Positions 16,606 through 24,953 of a stretch of 64,000 nucleotides of DNA are shown here, piece after piece. How positions within the stretch are numbered: the stretch's first letter is position 1; the number at the start of each line of letters is the position of its first letter. The position numbers and the translations under genes are program-made. The DNA comes from Mesorhizobium qingshengii (lineage in GTDB: Bacteria > Pseudomonadota > Alphaproteobacteria > Rhizobiales > Rhizobiaceae): assembly GCF_900103325.1 (NCBI RefSeq), contig NZ_FMXM01000009.1, positions 1 to 64,000 of the forward strand, in the 5' to 3' direction. Below the pieces are notes generated by a model. That model was not told the DNA's origin and did no database searches. It was given only the letters and a program-made list of their open reading frames with translations.

Positions 16606-17070
16606 CTAGCTCGCAAACGAGCCAAGAAAGTCGTTGACCAAATCCTCCCTCGTCTCCGAAAAAAGACTTTCGATGGTCAGGTCCATCTCTTTCTGGGTGA
16701 TGATGGCGTCGATCTGCGCGGTTGGGAGGGGATTGCTGAATCGGCAACTCAGCGTGTGCTGTGTTCTTTGAACCAGATAGCAGCTTACGAGTTCGGATTT
16801 TTCGTCACCAAATTGCAGGTAAAAGTAATCCGGACTGCCCGAAAAGCCGCCGACATACAGTGCTGCTCCGCCTTCAGACAGATCCAGCATGCGGAAATTG
16901 GCGCTCTGTACCTCCCGCAGGCCGTGTGTCGGGAAGATGAGGCGAACAGGGAAATTGACGTCCCTTCGAACCCATCTGCGTTTTTCCTTCGTGCTCTCAG
17001 AATACTTCACGGGTTTTTCCCCAAAAGACTTAGATGTCCAAGTATTCCTCAGCACCCACTTTGGGAGCAT
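16606..17070 (-). CDS. PilZ-domain protein
   Basis: The protein has 154 residues from ATG 17070. A PilZ domain occupies about residues 28-120: the RRWVRRD motif gives the RxxxR cyclic-di-GMP-binding pattern, and MLDLSEGGA gives the D-x-S-x-x-G motif. The C-terminal 30 residues are an acidic helix (ITQKEMDLTIESLF). Single-domain PilZ proteins act as cyclic-di-GMP receptors that alter motility or polysaccharide synthesis through partner proteins; the partner here is unknown. The gene stands alone. Confidence 0.8.
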   Translation of the reverse strand: MLPKWVLRNTWTSKSFGEKPVKYSESTKEKRRWVRRDVNFPVRLIFPTHGLREVQSANFRMLDLSEGGAALYVGGFSGSPDYFYLQFGDEKSELVSCYLVQRTQHTLSCRFSNPLPTAQIDAIITQKEMDLTIESLFSETREDLVNDFLGSFAS

Positions 17071-17303
17071 GGAGTGAAAAAGCTTAAGGATCGATAAGAG
17101 GTTCCGTTCGAATTGGTTCTTCCTATATGACGTTGGGAGAGCCCATCCGCTTCTTCAGCATCATTGATCGCGCCTTGTGGCCAGGCCGAGGCGAGGCGAT
17201 CGCGCCGCAGCAGGTTTCGTCCGCGCCCGCGCGCCTGAAACAAGGGCGGCGAGGGCGCGCGGCGATCTGCGCGCCTTGTGTTTTTCGGAGCGCCTTTTGA
17301 CGC

Positions 17304-18230
17304 TCAGGCTGTCAACACCACTTTGCCGATCGGCTTGGTGGCAAGAAAGGCGTGAGCGGCGCCTGCCTGCTCGAGCGGGAAGCTTTTCGCCACATGGACG
17401 GCGAGCTTTTTGGCATCGATCAACTGGCCGAGTTTCAGCAAGCCCTCACGGTCCGGCACGACCGACATGCGCTCGACCCGGACGCCCTGCGCCTTGGCCT
17501 GCGTCTTCGTCGCGTCGCTGACATTGAGCAATGACACCAGCACACCGCCACGCTTGAGCACCTTCAGCGAATGTTCTGCATGGTCGCCGCCAACAGTCTC
17601 CAGCACGAGATCGATGTCGCGAAGCTTGTCCGCGAAATCGCCCTTGGTGTAGTCGAGAACCTCATCGGCGCCGAGCGAGCGGGCGAAATCGAGCTTCTGC
17701 GGGCTGGTGGTGGCGATCACGTAGGCGCCGTGCGCCTTGGCGATCTGCACCGCCAAATGGCCGACGCCGCCGGCAGCCGCGTGGATCAGCACGCGCTGGC
17801 CCGATTTCAATCCGCCATGCCGGACCAGGCCCTGCCAAGCGGTCAGGCCGGCCAGCGGCAATGCGCCCGCGTGGATGTGGTCGGCGCCGCTGGGCTTTGG
17901 CGCGATTTCGTCAGCGGGCACGGCGGCCAGCTCGGCGTACGCTGCCGCCTGCTTGGGGAAGCGCGGCATGCCGAACACCTCGTCGCCGATCTGGAAGCCG
18001 GAGACCCCGGCGCCCAGCGCCTCGACCGTTCCCGAGATATCCCAGCCGAGAATGAAGGGTGGCTCGCCCAAAAGCTTATAGTGGCCGGCGCGGACGGCGC
18101 CATCGACTGGATTGATACCAGCGGCCTTGACTCGGACCAGCACTTCGCCGGCCTTCGGCGTGGGGTCGGGCTGCTCGGCGGTGGCAAGGACGTCGGGTCC
18201 GCCGACGGAATTCTGGATAACGGCACGCAT
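17304..18230 (-). CDS. NADPH:quinone-type oxidoreductase of the MDR superfamily
   Basis: The protein has 308 residues. The N-terminal GroES-like domain contains KAAGINPVDGAVRAG and the C-terminal Rossmann domain contains HAAAGGVGHLAVQIAK at about 149-164. There are no structural-zinc cysteines, consistent with the zinc-less quinone-oxidoreductase branch. The substrate is probably a quinone or an activated alkene or aldehyde. It is divergent from an HxlR regulator, a common pairing in which the regulator senses electrophiles. Confidence 0.8.
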   Translation of the reverse strand: MRAVIQNSVGGPDVLATAEQPDPTPKAGEVLVRVKAAGINPVDGAVRAGHYKLLGEPPFILGWDISGTVEALGAGVSGFQIGDEVFGMPRFPKQAAAYAELAAVPADEIAPKPSGADHIHAGALPLAGLTAWQGLVRHGGLKSGQRVLIHAAAGGVGHLAVQIAKAHGAYVIATTSPQKLDFARSLGADEVLDYTKGDFADKLRDIDLVLETVGGDHAEHSLKVLKRGGVLVSLLNVSDATKTQAKAQGVRVERMSVVPDREGLLKLGQLIDAKKLAVHVAKSFPLEQAGAAHAFLATKPIGKVVLTA

Positions 18231-18257
18231 GGGATGTCTCCTGCTTGGTTGGTGCCG

Positions 18258-18272
18258 CTATCATTTGGATAG
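18258..18272. promoter_or_regulatory. Small dyad in the MDR/HxlR divergent promoter
   Basis: CTATC at 18258-18262 and GATAG at 18268-18272 are inverted repeats with five bases between them. The AT-rich block to 18310 contains further partial ATAGT/ACTAT-like elements. It sits between the two start codons and is the best visible candidate for the HxlR operator. Confidence 0.35.
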
Positions 18273-18319
18273 TAATAATCTATTGTCTAGTATGTACCAT
18301 TGGGATATATAGCGACCTC

Positions 18320-18718
18320 ATGGATAGTGATCTCGACTCCCCCTTCGGCTATGATGCGTTCCGGCGCACGTGTCCTTCTCACACCGTGCTGGAAATGCTG
18401 GCCAGCAAATGGGTCTATCTGGTGGTTAGCGCGCTGCGCAAAGGCCGGCTGCGCAATGGGGAGCTTGCCCGCAAGCTCGAAGGCATTACCCCGAAGATGC
18501 TGACGCAGACGTTGCGCGTGCTCGAGCGCGACGGCCTGGTGCGGCGTGAGATCTTCCCGGTCATCCCGCCGCGCGTCGAATATGAATTGACCGAGCTCGG
18601 CCAGAATCTGGCGGGGCTGCTCACCCAGATCAGGGCTTGGGCGGAGCAGCATGCGCCTGACATCAAGGATGCACGGGCGCGGGCAACCGCCGAAAATGAG
18701 GGGAATTGGGCCGTTTGA
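18320..18718 (+). CDS. HxlR-family transcriptional regulator
   Basis: I chose ATG 18320 (MDSDLDSPFGYDAFRRTCPS) over an upstream ATG because it gives the normal family start with the conserved cysteine near residue 18. The protein has 132 residues, with a winged helix in VLEMLASKWVYLVVSALRKG, KLEGITPKMLTQTLRVLERDG and the wing VEYELTELG. In related regulators the cysteine senses aldehydes, quinones or oxidants. The divergent MDR reductase gene is its likely target. Confidence 0.85.
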   Translation: MDSDLDSPFGYDAFRRTCPSHTVLEMLASKWVYLVVSALRKGRLRNGELARKLEGITPKMLTQTLRVLERDGLVRREIFPVIPPRVEYELTELGQNLAGLLTQIRAWAEQHAPDIKDARARATAENEGNWAV

Positions 18719-18831
18719 GGGCAGCCTTCAGGTCTGCTCGATCGAGCTTTTCGTGACCTTCGGCCAAGACTGGAGCCGGGATACCGCGCCCGCCTGACTG
18801 GCAAGCGCCGACGCCACGGATAGGCCGGGCT

Positions 18832-19209
18832 TCAGCCGATCATCGCGCTGCGGCCGCCGATTTCGGCTTCGCGAATCTTGGTGTCGCGTGATTCGAGCAT
18901 TTCCGCCTTGGAAAGCTCCGCTTCAGCTTCGCCGAGTAGTGATTCGGCAGCGCTTCGCTGCTGGGCGAGGTCGCTTTGCGAGTTTCTGAGATTGTCGCGG
19001 CGCAAACGCGCCGCCTTGGCAAAGGTCGGATAGGCGAAATGGTTGATGTCGGTGATGCCGGCCTTCTTTTCTTCGGCGGTGATCTGAAGCTCAAGCTCGA
19101 CGGCCATGCGTTCGAACTCGGCGATCATCATGTCGAGCTGCAGCAGCTGCCGCCGCTTCTCATTCACCCGAAACTGCTTCAGCCGAACGAGGTTTTCACG
19201 TGACTTCAT
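18832..19209 (-). CDS. fliJ: FliJ-like coiled-coil protein adjacent to ctrA
   Basis: The protein has 125 residues from ATG 19209 (MKSRENLVRLKQFRVNEKRR). It is almost entirely helical and charged, with heptads through EFERMAVELELQITAEEKK and RLRRDNLRNSQSDLAQQRS, typical for the flagellar export chaperone FliJ. In related bacteria a protein annotated FliJ lies divergent from ctrA, as here. No other flagellar genes are in the window, so the flagellar role rests on family resemblance. Confidence 0.65.
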   Translation of the reverse strand: MKSRENLVRLKQFRVNEKRRQLLQLDMMIAEFERMAVELELQITAEEKKAGITDINHFAYPTFAKAARLRRDNLRNSQSDLAQQRSAAESLLGEAEAELSKAEMLESRDTKIREAEIGGRSAMIG

Positions 19210-19659
19210 GATTCGGTACTCCCGGAAACGCACACCCGCACATATCGTCGATCCACCTGGAAAGGCTCAGGCGTCGCCCGTTTCCACCGGCTTTCCCCGA
19301 ACTATGGGAAACAAAACCCTAAAGTTTTTTGCCGGCGGTAACCATTCGTTTACGGGCATTGTTAATCATACGGGTCAGGGCTTAAGGCCGGGTAAAAATT
19401 CCGGTCGCCGATACGGAAGCGCGTCGATGAGTCCCTGGAGTCACTTAGTCCAGGTTATTAATGTGTCGCATTAGGAATTTTGGTCTGTGATTCGTTATTA
19501 GATTCAAGAGGGTGTAGAAAGGGGTTAAAAAATCTGGTACCGTCATGGACGGGAAATTAGGTTTTGTTAACCATTCGATGGCAGCCTCTGCACAAGGCAA
19601 CCACTGCTCCGGTCCAGGACGGGTCGTGAAATGGTCCGGCAGCAGAAAAGGGGAATGAA
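19210..19659. promoter_or_regulatory. ctrA upstream regulatory region
   Basis: This 450-bp spacer has no gene. Four GANTC sites, the target of the cell-cycle methylase CcrM, lie within 77 bp at 19429-19433, 19438-19442, 19489-19493 and 19501-19505. A perfect TTAACCAT (the 8-mer CtrA motif described in Caulobacter) is at 19567-19574, preceded by TTAG at 19557. Variants TTAATCAT (19362-19369) and GTAACCAT (near 19339) occur further upstream. The layout fits methylation-gated expression plus CtrA autoregulation. Confidence 0.65.
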
Positions 19660-20355
19660 ATGCGTGTTCTGCTGATAGAAGATGACAGTGCAACCGCACA
19701 AAGCATCGAACTGATGCTGAAATCGGAAAGTTTCAATGTCTATACGACGGACCTCGGTGAAGAGGGGGTCGATCTGGGCAAGCTCTACGACTACGACATC
19801 ATCCTTCTCGACCTCAACCTGCCTGACATGTCGGGTTATGAGGTCTTGAGAACGCTTCGCCTTTCCAAGGTAAAGACGCCGATCCTCATCCTGTCCGGCA
19901 TGGCCGGTATCGAGGATAAGGTACGCGGCCTCGGCTTCGGCGCCGACGACTACATGACCAAGCCGTTCCACAAGGACGAACTGGTCGCTCGTATTCACGC
20001 CATCGTGCGGCGCTCCAAGGGGCATGCCCAGTCGGTCATCACCACTGGCGACCTGGTGGTCAATCTCGATGCCAAGACTGTTGAAGTCGGCGGCCAGCGC
20101 GTGCATCTCACCGGCAAGGAATATCAGATGCTGGAGCTGCTCTCGCTGCGCAAGGGCACCACGCTGACCAAGGAAATGTTCCTCAACCACCTCTATGGCG
20201 GCATGGATGAGCCTGAGCTGAAGATCATCGACGTGTTCATCTGCAAGTTGCGCAAGAAGCTCGACGCGGCATCCGGCGGCCAGAACTACATCGAGACGGT
20301 CTGGGGCCGCGGCTACGTGTTGCGCGAACCGGAAGACATCCGCGTCAGCGCCTGA
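19660..20355 (+). CDS. ctrA: Cell-cycle response regulator CtrA
   Basis: The protein has 231 residues. The receiver domain (1-120) has the acidic pocket EDD at 7-9, phosphoacceptor Asp51 in ILLDLNLPD and the KPFHKDEL switch region. The OmpR-type winged helix (125-225) contains [19 protein letters not shown], the recognition segment and [12 protein letters not shown]. CtrA controls division, motility and replication genes in alphaproteobacteria and is phosphorylated through CckA and ChpT. The sequence appears complete and unaltered. It is terminated by a strong hairpin. Confidence 0.97.
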   Translation: MRVLLIEDDSATAQSIELMLKSESFNVYTTDLGEEGVDLGKLYDYDIILLDLNLPDMSGYEVLRTLRLSKVKTPILILSGMAGIEDKVRGLGFGADDYMTKPFHKDELVARIHAIVRRSKGHAQSVITTGDLVVNLDAKTVEVGGQRVHLTGKEYQMLELLSLRKGTTLTKEMFLNHLYGGMDEPELKIIDVFICKLRKKLDAASGGQNYIETVWGRGYVLREPEDIRVSA

Positions 20356-20395
20356 GCGAAAAGCACCGTCCGAACCTGTCTTTCTCGACAAAAAA

Positions 20396-20417
20396 CCCGG
20401 CTCTGGCCGGGTTTTTT
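20396..20417 (+). terminator. Intrinsic terminator of ctrA
   Basis: CCCGGC at 20396-20401, loop TCTG, and GCCGGG at 20406-20411 are followed by TTTTTT at 20412-20417. A matching A tract precedes the stem, so it can also work for transcripts coming from the minus strand. Confidence 0.9.
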
Positions 20418-20527
20418 GCTTTGATGGGCCGACGATCAGCCAGAGCGGTTCGACATGGAAAGCTCTTCCGCTGTAACTGTCAGTTTTTACGCACGCTTCC
20501 TGGAGCTACTCCAGGTGGCCAGCCGAA

Positions 20528-20896
20528 TCAGGCAGCGATCTTCAAGGTACGAAAGCGCTCGAGCAGTTGGGGCCGGTTGAACGGCTTCAGCAAATAGCCC
20601 TGGGCGCCGGCGCGCTTGGCCCGCATGATCGAAGCAATATCGAGTTCGACCAGCGAAATCAGGATCTGCGGCCTGATCGGGCTCTCCATGGCGCGCACGC
20701 GACGGATGAGATCGACCGCGGCTACATCCGGCAAGGCGCCGTCGACGACGATGATGTCGGGCATGTCGGCGGCGCACATCTCCAGCGCGTCCAGTCCGCT
20801 GGCTGCTTCTATCACCATCATGTCGGAGCCACCCAGGATGCGTTTAGCAACCTTCCTGATGACGCTCGAATCGTCGACGAACATGCAGCGTTTCAT
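20528..20896 (-). CDS. Single-domain response regulator downstream of chpT
   Basis: The protein has 122 residues from ATG 20896 (MKRCMFVDDSSVIRKVAKRI), with an AGGACCC ribosome site. It is a stand-alone receiver: acidic pair Asp8-Asp9, phosphoacceptor Asp52 in IIVVDGALPD and conserved Lys in GYLLKPFNRPQ. It has no output domain, so it probably acts by protein contact or as a phosphate sink in the ChpT relay. It is not CpdR by sequence pattern. It lies downstream of chpT on the same strand with a 245-bp gap, next to ctrA. Confidence 0.85.
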   Translation of the reverse strand: MKRCMFVDDSSVIRKVAKRILGGSDMMVIEAASGLDALEMCAADMPDIIVVDGALPDVAAVDLIRRVRAMESPIRPQILISLVELDIASIMRAKRAGAQGYLLKPFNRPQLLERFRTLKIAA

Positions 20897-21141
20897 TTCC
20901 GGGTCCTCTTTGCCTTGTGGCAATCCGGTAGCGTCGGGGCATCCGGACTGCACCATAGGCCGATCTGGTAAAGAAGCCGAAAAGCCATTAGGTAAAATTT
21001 TTGAAAAGATGCCATTCGCAGGCTTTTCTTGGCGATGCTTCGCAATGGCCAGCTTGGCGAAGTTCGTCTCACTTCAATTGAAAGCTGCCGCGGAAATCGC
21101 GGGTTGAATTACTTCGGTTTCTCTGAGGCCAGGCGCGAATT

Positions 21142-21771
21142 TCAGGCAGCCGAAAGGACGATTTCTTCCGGCGTCGCGTGAATCGAAATCGTCATGTTGG
21201 CCTCACGCGCCAGAAGCAGCGTGTAATAAGGCTGCACCGAATGCGCGTCGATCGGTTCCTCCGGCTTGTGGCCGGAATGAAGTTCGAGGAATTTTGGCGG
21301 CACGCGCAGCATCGGGCCGCTCGCCGCGAGCGTAAAGCGTGGCTCGGTTTCGAGGTTTTCAAGCGTCACGGAAAGCTTGCCGCCGCGCGGAATGGCGGCG
21401 TTGGCGACGAGGAGCAGGTTGAGCAGCAGCTTGACCTTGTTCTTGGGCAGCAGCGCGCGGGTTCCGTTCCAGCTCAGTTCCGGCTTCTCGTTCTTGAGGA
21501 AGGCGATGGCGACGGCTTCGGCGTCGCCGGTGTCGATCAGCATGCCGGCCGAGCCGGCGGCGCCGAAAGCGATACGGGCGAATTGCAGACGGGCCGAAGC
21601 GTTGCGGGCGCTCTGGCGGATCAGCTTCATGGCGTCTTCGTCGGCGCCGCCTTCGTCGAGCAGCTCGAGCCCATTGTTGATCGCGCCGACCGGCGAGATG
21701 ATGTCGTGGCAGACCCGGCTGCACAGAAGCGCTGCCAGGTCGGGTGCGGAAAGGGTGAACAGATCGGCCAT
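21142..21771 (-). CDS. chpT: Histidine phosphotransferase ChpT
   Basis: I chose ATG 21771 (MADLFTLSAPDLAALLCSRV), giving 209 residues; the frame stays open upstream, but this start matches the family. His22 in RVCHDIISPVGAINNGLELL is the phosphorylated histidine of the dimerisation helix. The C-terminal domain is a degenerate ATPase-like fold without ATP-binding motifs. ChpT passes phosphate from CckA to CtrA and CpdR. Its closeness to ctrA and a lone receiver gene supports the call. Confidence 0.92.
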   Translation of the reverse strand: MADLFTLSAPDLAALLCSRVCHDIISPVGAINNGLELLDEGGADEDAMKLIRQSARNASARLQFARIAFGAAGSAGMLIDTGDAEAVAIAFLKNEKPELSWNGTRALLPKNKVKLLLNLLLVANAAIPRGGKLSVTLENLETEPRFTLAASGPMLRVPPKFLELHSGHKPEEPIDAHSVQPYYTLLLAREANMTISIHATPEEIVLSAA

Positions 21772-22110
21772 CGGCGAAAATCCCTGAAAAATTTCACAAC
21801 TTACGGCCGAGCGATCGATCGTCGCCTGCCCACACGAATCACGCGCTCTCTCCTCGGGCTCCTGAATACACAGCGCCCGTGCGTGCGGCAACAAATCCAA
21901 AATTGTGGTCATGGCAAATGGCGTGTTCACGCAGGCTGCCGATGAGCGATCCGAAACAGCCTTTGAACCGCCATGTTCATGTGGGAGCTTAATGGTTGAA
22001 AAAGGATTACGGCATAGTTTGCCCGTAACAGTTACCCTTAACGGCCGGCTAAAAGAGCCGTACGGGGTGTGAGGCGTCGGCGAAGGTGCTCCCTGACGGA
22101 GATTGGAAGC
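21772..22110. other. Divergent spacer between chpT and eipA
   Basis: No gene is supported. A GANTC site (GAATC) is present near 21836. GTAACAGTTACCC followed by TTAACGG near 22027-22042 forms an imperfect palindromic block about 70 bp before eipA and could be promoter-related. No perfect CtrA box was found. Confidence 0.35.
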
Positions 22111-22746
22111 ATGTTTTCCCGATTCTACGACCGGATCTCGTTCCGTGTCACCTCTGACCGGACCTTGTTCCGTGTCATTCCAGACCGGGCATTTGTCCGT
22201 GTCGTATCAATGACGATCGCGCTCATGGGCGTTCTCGTCTTCTCGACTTCAGCCCTGCGGGCCCAGGAATATACCGCTCAGGAGATTGTCGATTCCGGTC
22301 ACAAGTTCTTCGGCGCGACATCGGGCGGGCTCGCCACGGTCGTCGAGAAGATCTTTGCTTCCTACGGCCTGCCCAACGGATATCTGCTGGGCGAAGAGGG
22401 CTCGGGCGCGCTGATCGGCGGCCTGACCTATGGCGAAGGCACGCTCTACACCAAGAACGCCGGTGATCACAAAGTGTTCTGGCAAGGTCCATCGCTCGGC
22501 TGGGATTTCGGCGGCGAGGGGTCGCGGGTGATGATGCTGGTCTACAATCTCGACGATGTGAGCAGCCTCTACAACCGCTATGGCGGCGTTGCCGGTTCGG
22601 CCTATGTGGTGGCGGGCGTCGGCTTCAACGTGCTGAAGAACAACAATGTGCTGCTGGTGCCGATCCGCACCGGCGTCGGCGCTCGACTCGGTGTCAATCT
22701 CGGCTATCTGAAGCTTACCGAGCGTGCCACGTGGAATCCGTTCTGA
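22111..22746 (+). CDS. eipA: EipA-like envelope integrity protein (DUF1134)
   Basis: From ATG 22111 the protein has 211 residues. Residues 1-35 are an unusual arginine-rich extension with three 9-residue-spaced FRV/VRV units. A signal-like hydrophobic segment then appears (MTIALMGVLVFSTSALRAQ), so ATG 22210 is an alternative start that gives a cleaner signal peptide. The DUF1134 domain follows with GATSGGLATVVEKIF, GALIGGLTYGEG and VGWDFGGEGSR-like glycine-rich strands. EipA is a periplasmic protein needed for envelope integrity in Brucella. The fold is a small beta-barrel without known enzyme activity. Confidence 0.85.
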   Translation: MFSRFYDRISFRVTSDRTLFRVIPDRAFVRVVSMTIALMGVLVFSTSALRAQEYTAQEIVDSGHKFFGATSGGLATVVEKIFASYGLPNGYLLGEEGSGALIGGLTYGEGTLYTKNAGDHKVFWQGPSLGWDFGGEGSRVMMLVYNLDDVSSLYNRYGGVAGSAYVVAGVGFNVLKNNNVLLVPIRTGVGARLGVNLGYLKLTERATWNPF

Positions 22747-22760
22747 CGTGAACCCATCCC

Positions 22761-22784
22761 GTTGCGGCAAAACCTTGCCGCAAC
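22761..22784 (+). terminator. Hairpin downstream of eipA
   Basis: GTTGCGGCAA at 22761-22770 and TTGCCGCAAC at 22775-22784 are perfect 10-bp arms around AACC, 14 bp after the eipA stop. There is no T tract, so it may be an RNA-stabilising or weak terminator structure upstream of the next gene. Confidence 0.55.
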
Positions 22785-22844
22785 GCTGGATTTCCGCCAT
22801 GCCAACGTGGCACAGTCCAGCTTTCGTCCATAACGGGTGGTCAC

Positions 22845-23981
22845 TTGGTTCAGTCGTTCCTGTTCTTTGCCCTCGGCTTCCTCTGCGCCGGATTTCTGGC
22901 GCTGATGGTTGCCCCGGCCATATGGCGGCGGGCCGTCGCCTTGACGCGCAAGCGCATCGAAGCCTCCATACCGTTGACGCAAACCGAGATCCAGGCCGAC
23001 AAGGACCGTATCCGGGCCGAGTTCGCCATGTCGGCGCGTCGCCTCGAAATGAGCGTCAAGGCGTTGCGCGAGAAGACGGCGGAGCAGTTGGTCGAGATCA
23101 ACCGTGGCCACGAGGCCCTGAAGGGCCTTGCGGTCGAGCGCATGGACAAGAACCAGGCGCTTAGCGACCTTGCGGCCATGGGCGAAATGCTGCAGCAGCG
23201 CGAGGGCGAGCTACAGCTTCTGTCGGACCGGCTCAAGGAAACCGAACGCAAGCTGGAAAAGCGCGCGCTCGAGCTCGAAAAGCTGGAGCGCATGTATGAT
23301 GACGCCAGTTTTTCCTCCAGCAGCCGGCAGATCGAGCTCGTGGCGCGCGAATCCGAATTGCAGAAACTCGCCAGCGACATTTCGCTGCTGCGCGGCCAGC
23401 GCAAGGAGGCGGACAGGCGCAACCAGGAGATCGCCGCCGAAAGCAAGGCCGCGCGCGATGCCCTGAAAGCCGAGAAGAAAAGGACCGCCGAGCTCGACAA
23501 GAAGCTCGAACGGCTGCTTGCCACGCTCGCCGATCGCGAGGAAAAGCTCGACCGCCGCGAAAAGGAACTGGCGCGGCTCCGCGAAAAGTCGAAAACCGAG
23601 GACAGCGCACCGGCCTTGCGGCTGGTCGGCAAGGCCGGTGAAGTTGCCAAGGGCGATGACGTCGACAAGGCAATCGCCAAGCTCGACAGCGATCGTGAGC
23701 GGCTCGAGGCCAGGCTGACGGCGCTGGCGCGCGAGAACAAGAGGTTGAAAGCGGATCTCGATGCGATGGCCACGTCCGGCCCGACGGATGGCAGCTCCGC
23801 ATTGCGCGAGCAGATGAACGAACTGGCGGCCGAGGTCGTCCACCTGACGGCCAAGCTCGAGGGACCTGATTCGCCGATCGCCAGGGCGTTGGCGGCCCCC
23901 TCGGATGCGCGCTCCGGCAGCGGTGGCCGCAGCCTTGCGGACCGCGTGCGGGCGCTGCAGAAGGCCGCCACGGCAAACTGA
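22845..23981 (+). CDS. Membrane-anchored coiled-coil protein
   Basis: The protein has 378 residues. The only fitting start is TTG at 22845, directly before the hydrophobic segment FLFFALGFLCAGFLALMVAP, which is a single N-terminal membrane anchor (about residues 4-25). Residues 40-325 are long charged coiled coil, for example ERKLEKRALELEKLERMYDD and EKKRTAELDKKLERLLATL. The C-terminal 50 residues are low complexity. It resembles a widespread Hyphomicrobiales family of unknown role. It follows eipA by 98 bp and may be co-expressed; an envelope-organising function is a guess. Confidence 0.75.
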   Translation: MVQSFLFFALGFLCAGFLALMVAPAIWRRAVALTRKRIEASIPLTQTEIQADKDRIRAEFAMSARRLEMSVKALREKTAEQLVEINRGHEALKGLAVERMDKNQALSDLAAMGEMLQQREGELQLLSDRLKETERKLEKRALELEKLERMYDDASFSSSSRQIELVARESELQKLASDISLLRGQRKEADRRNQEIAAESKAARDALKAEKKRTAELDKKLERLLATLADREEKLDRREKELARLREKSKTEDSAPALRLVGKAGEVAKGDDVDKAIAKLDSDRERLEARLTALARENKRLKADLDAMATSGPTDGSSALREQMNELAAEVVHLTAKLEGPDSPIARALAAPSDARSGSGGRSLADRVRALQKAATAN

Positions 23982-23983
23982 GA

Positions 23984-24787
23984 TCAGTCCCTGTTTGCGG
24001 AAAAATGATGCAGGGCGATGGCTGACGCCGCGGCGACGTTCAGGCTGTCGAAGCCTTGCGCCATGCCAATGCGCACCGTGTGCAGGCGGGCCAGCAGGCT
24101 TTCAGGCAGGCCTTCGCCCTCGGTGCCGAGATAGAGCGCCAGGCGCTCGCTCGGCCGCGCATCGCGTATGTCGGTCTGCCCGCGCGGCGACAGCGCAAAC
24201 TGGCGATAGAAGCGGCGGTCAAGCGTTGCCGTGAAGTCGGCGACGTCGCTGAATGACGCGAAGGGGATTTTGAGCGCGGCGCCGACCGAAACGCGGATCG
24301 CCTTGCGGTAGAGCGGATCGCAGCATGTCGCATCCAGCAATACCGCATCGGCGCCAAAGGCGGCGGCGTTGCGGAAGATCGAACCCATATTGTCATGGTT
24401 GGCGATGCCGACGAGCACCACGACCAGCGCGCGGGCCGGCAAGGCATCGAGCAGGGCCTCCGCCGGTTGCGGCGCACCCTTGCGGCCTATGGCCAGGATG
24501 CCGCGATGCATGTGAAACCCGGCGATCGCGTCCATCACCGCGCTGGTGGCGACATAGACCGGCAGGTCCGCCGGCGCCTTGCGCAGGATGCCCTCGAGGC
24601 CGGCCAGCCGGTTTTCCAGAACCAGCACCGATTCGGCTGCAAAGCGTCCTGTCGACAGCAACAGGTCGAGTACCACCTTGCCTTCGGCAACGAAGCGGCC
24701 TTGCCGGCCGGCGAGGTCACGCTCGCGGATGTCGAGATAGGCGGCAACACGCGGGTCTTGCGGGTCGTCGATACGAATGGGATCCAT
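23984..24787 (-). CDS. TrmH/SpoU-family RNA 2'-O-methyltransferase
   Basis: From ATG 24787 (MDPIRIDDPQDPRVAAYLDI) the protein has 267 residues. An N-terminal substrate-binding domain (GRFVAEGKVVLDLLL) precedes the SPOUT knot domain with NHDNMGSIFRNAAAFGADAV, YLGTEGEGLPESLL and SLNVAAASAIALHHF, the three family motifs. The Asn and Glu residues of the SAM knot are intact. The target (rRNA or tRNA ribose) is not deducible. It is convergent with the coiled-coil gene, only 2 bp apart. Confidence 0.88.
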   Translation of the reverse strand: MDPIRIDDPQDPRVAAYLDIRERDLAGRQGRFVAEGKVVLDLLLSTGRFAAESVLVLENRLAGLEGILRKAPADLPVYVATSAVMDAIAGFHMHRGILAIGRKGAPQPAEALLDALPARALVVVLVGIANHDNMGSIFRNAAAFGADAVLLDATCCDPLYRKAIRVSVGAALKIPFASFSDVADFTATLDRRFYRQFALSPRGQTDIRDARPSERLALYLGTEGEGLPESLLARLHTVRIGMAQGFDSLNVAAASAIALHHFSANRD

Positions 24788-24953
24788 GCGTTCCTCGCGG
24801 CCATCGCACGCGTCCGAAAAACCGATCGGCTCCCGGCACATACCCTGGATTCGGAAAGCACGATGCTACAATTCACGACTGTCAGCTATCTCCGTGCGTC
24901 CGGATGGACGCACGTCGCCGCGAAAGCGTTATCACCGATTACAAGGCCGCCGG

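Noticed and set aside
20528-20896. CpdR
   Set aside because: It is a lone receiver near chpT, but the N-terminal and switch-region sequences do not follow the CpdR pattern and the C terminus differs, so only a generic receiver call is made.
22850-23971. A 373-codon minus-strand frame of Ser/Ala/Arg
   Set aside because: It arises from reading the coiled-coil gene backwards; the Ser-rich composition is the complement of Glu/Leu/Lys codons.
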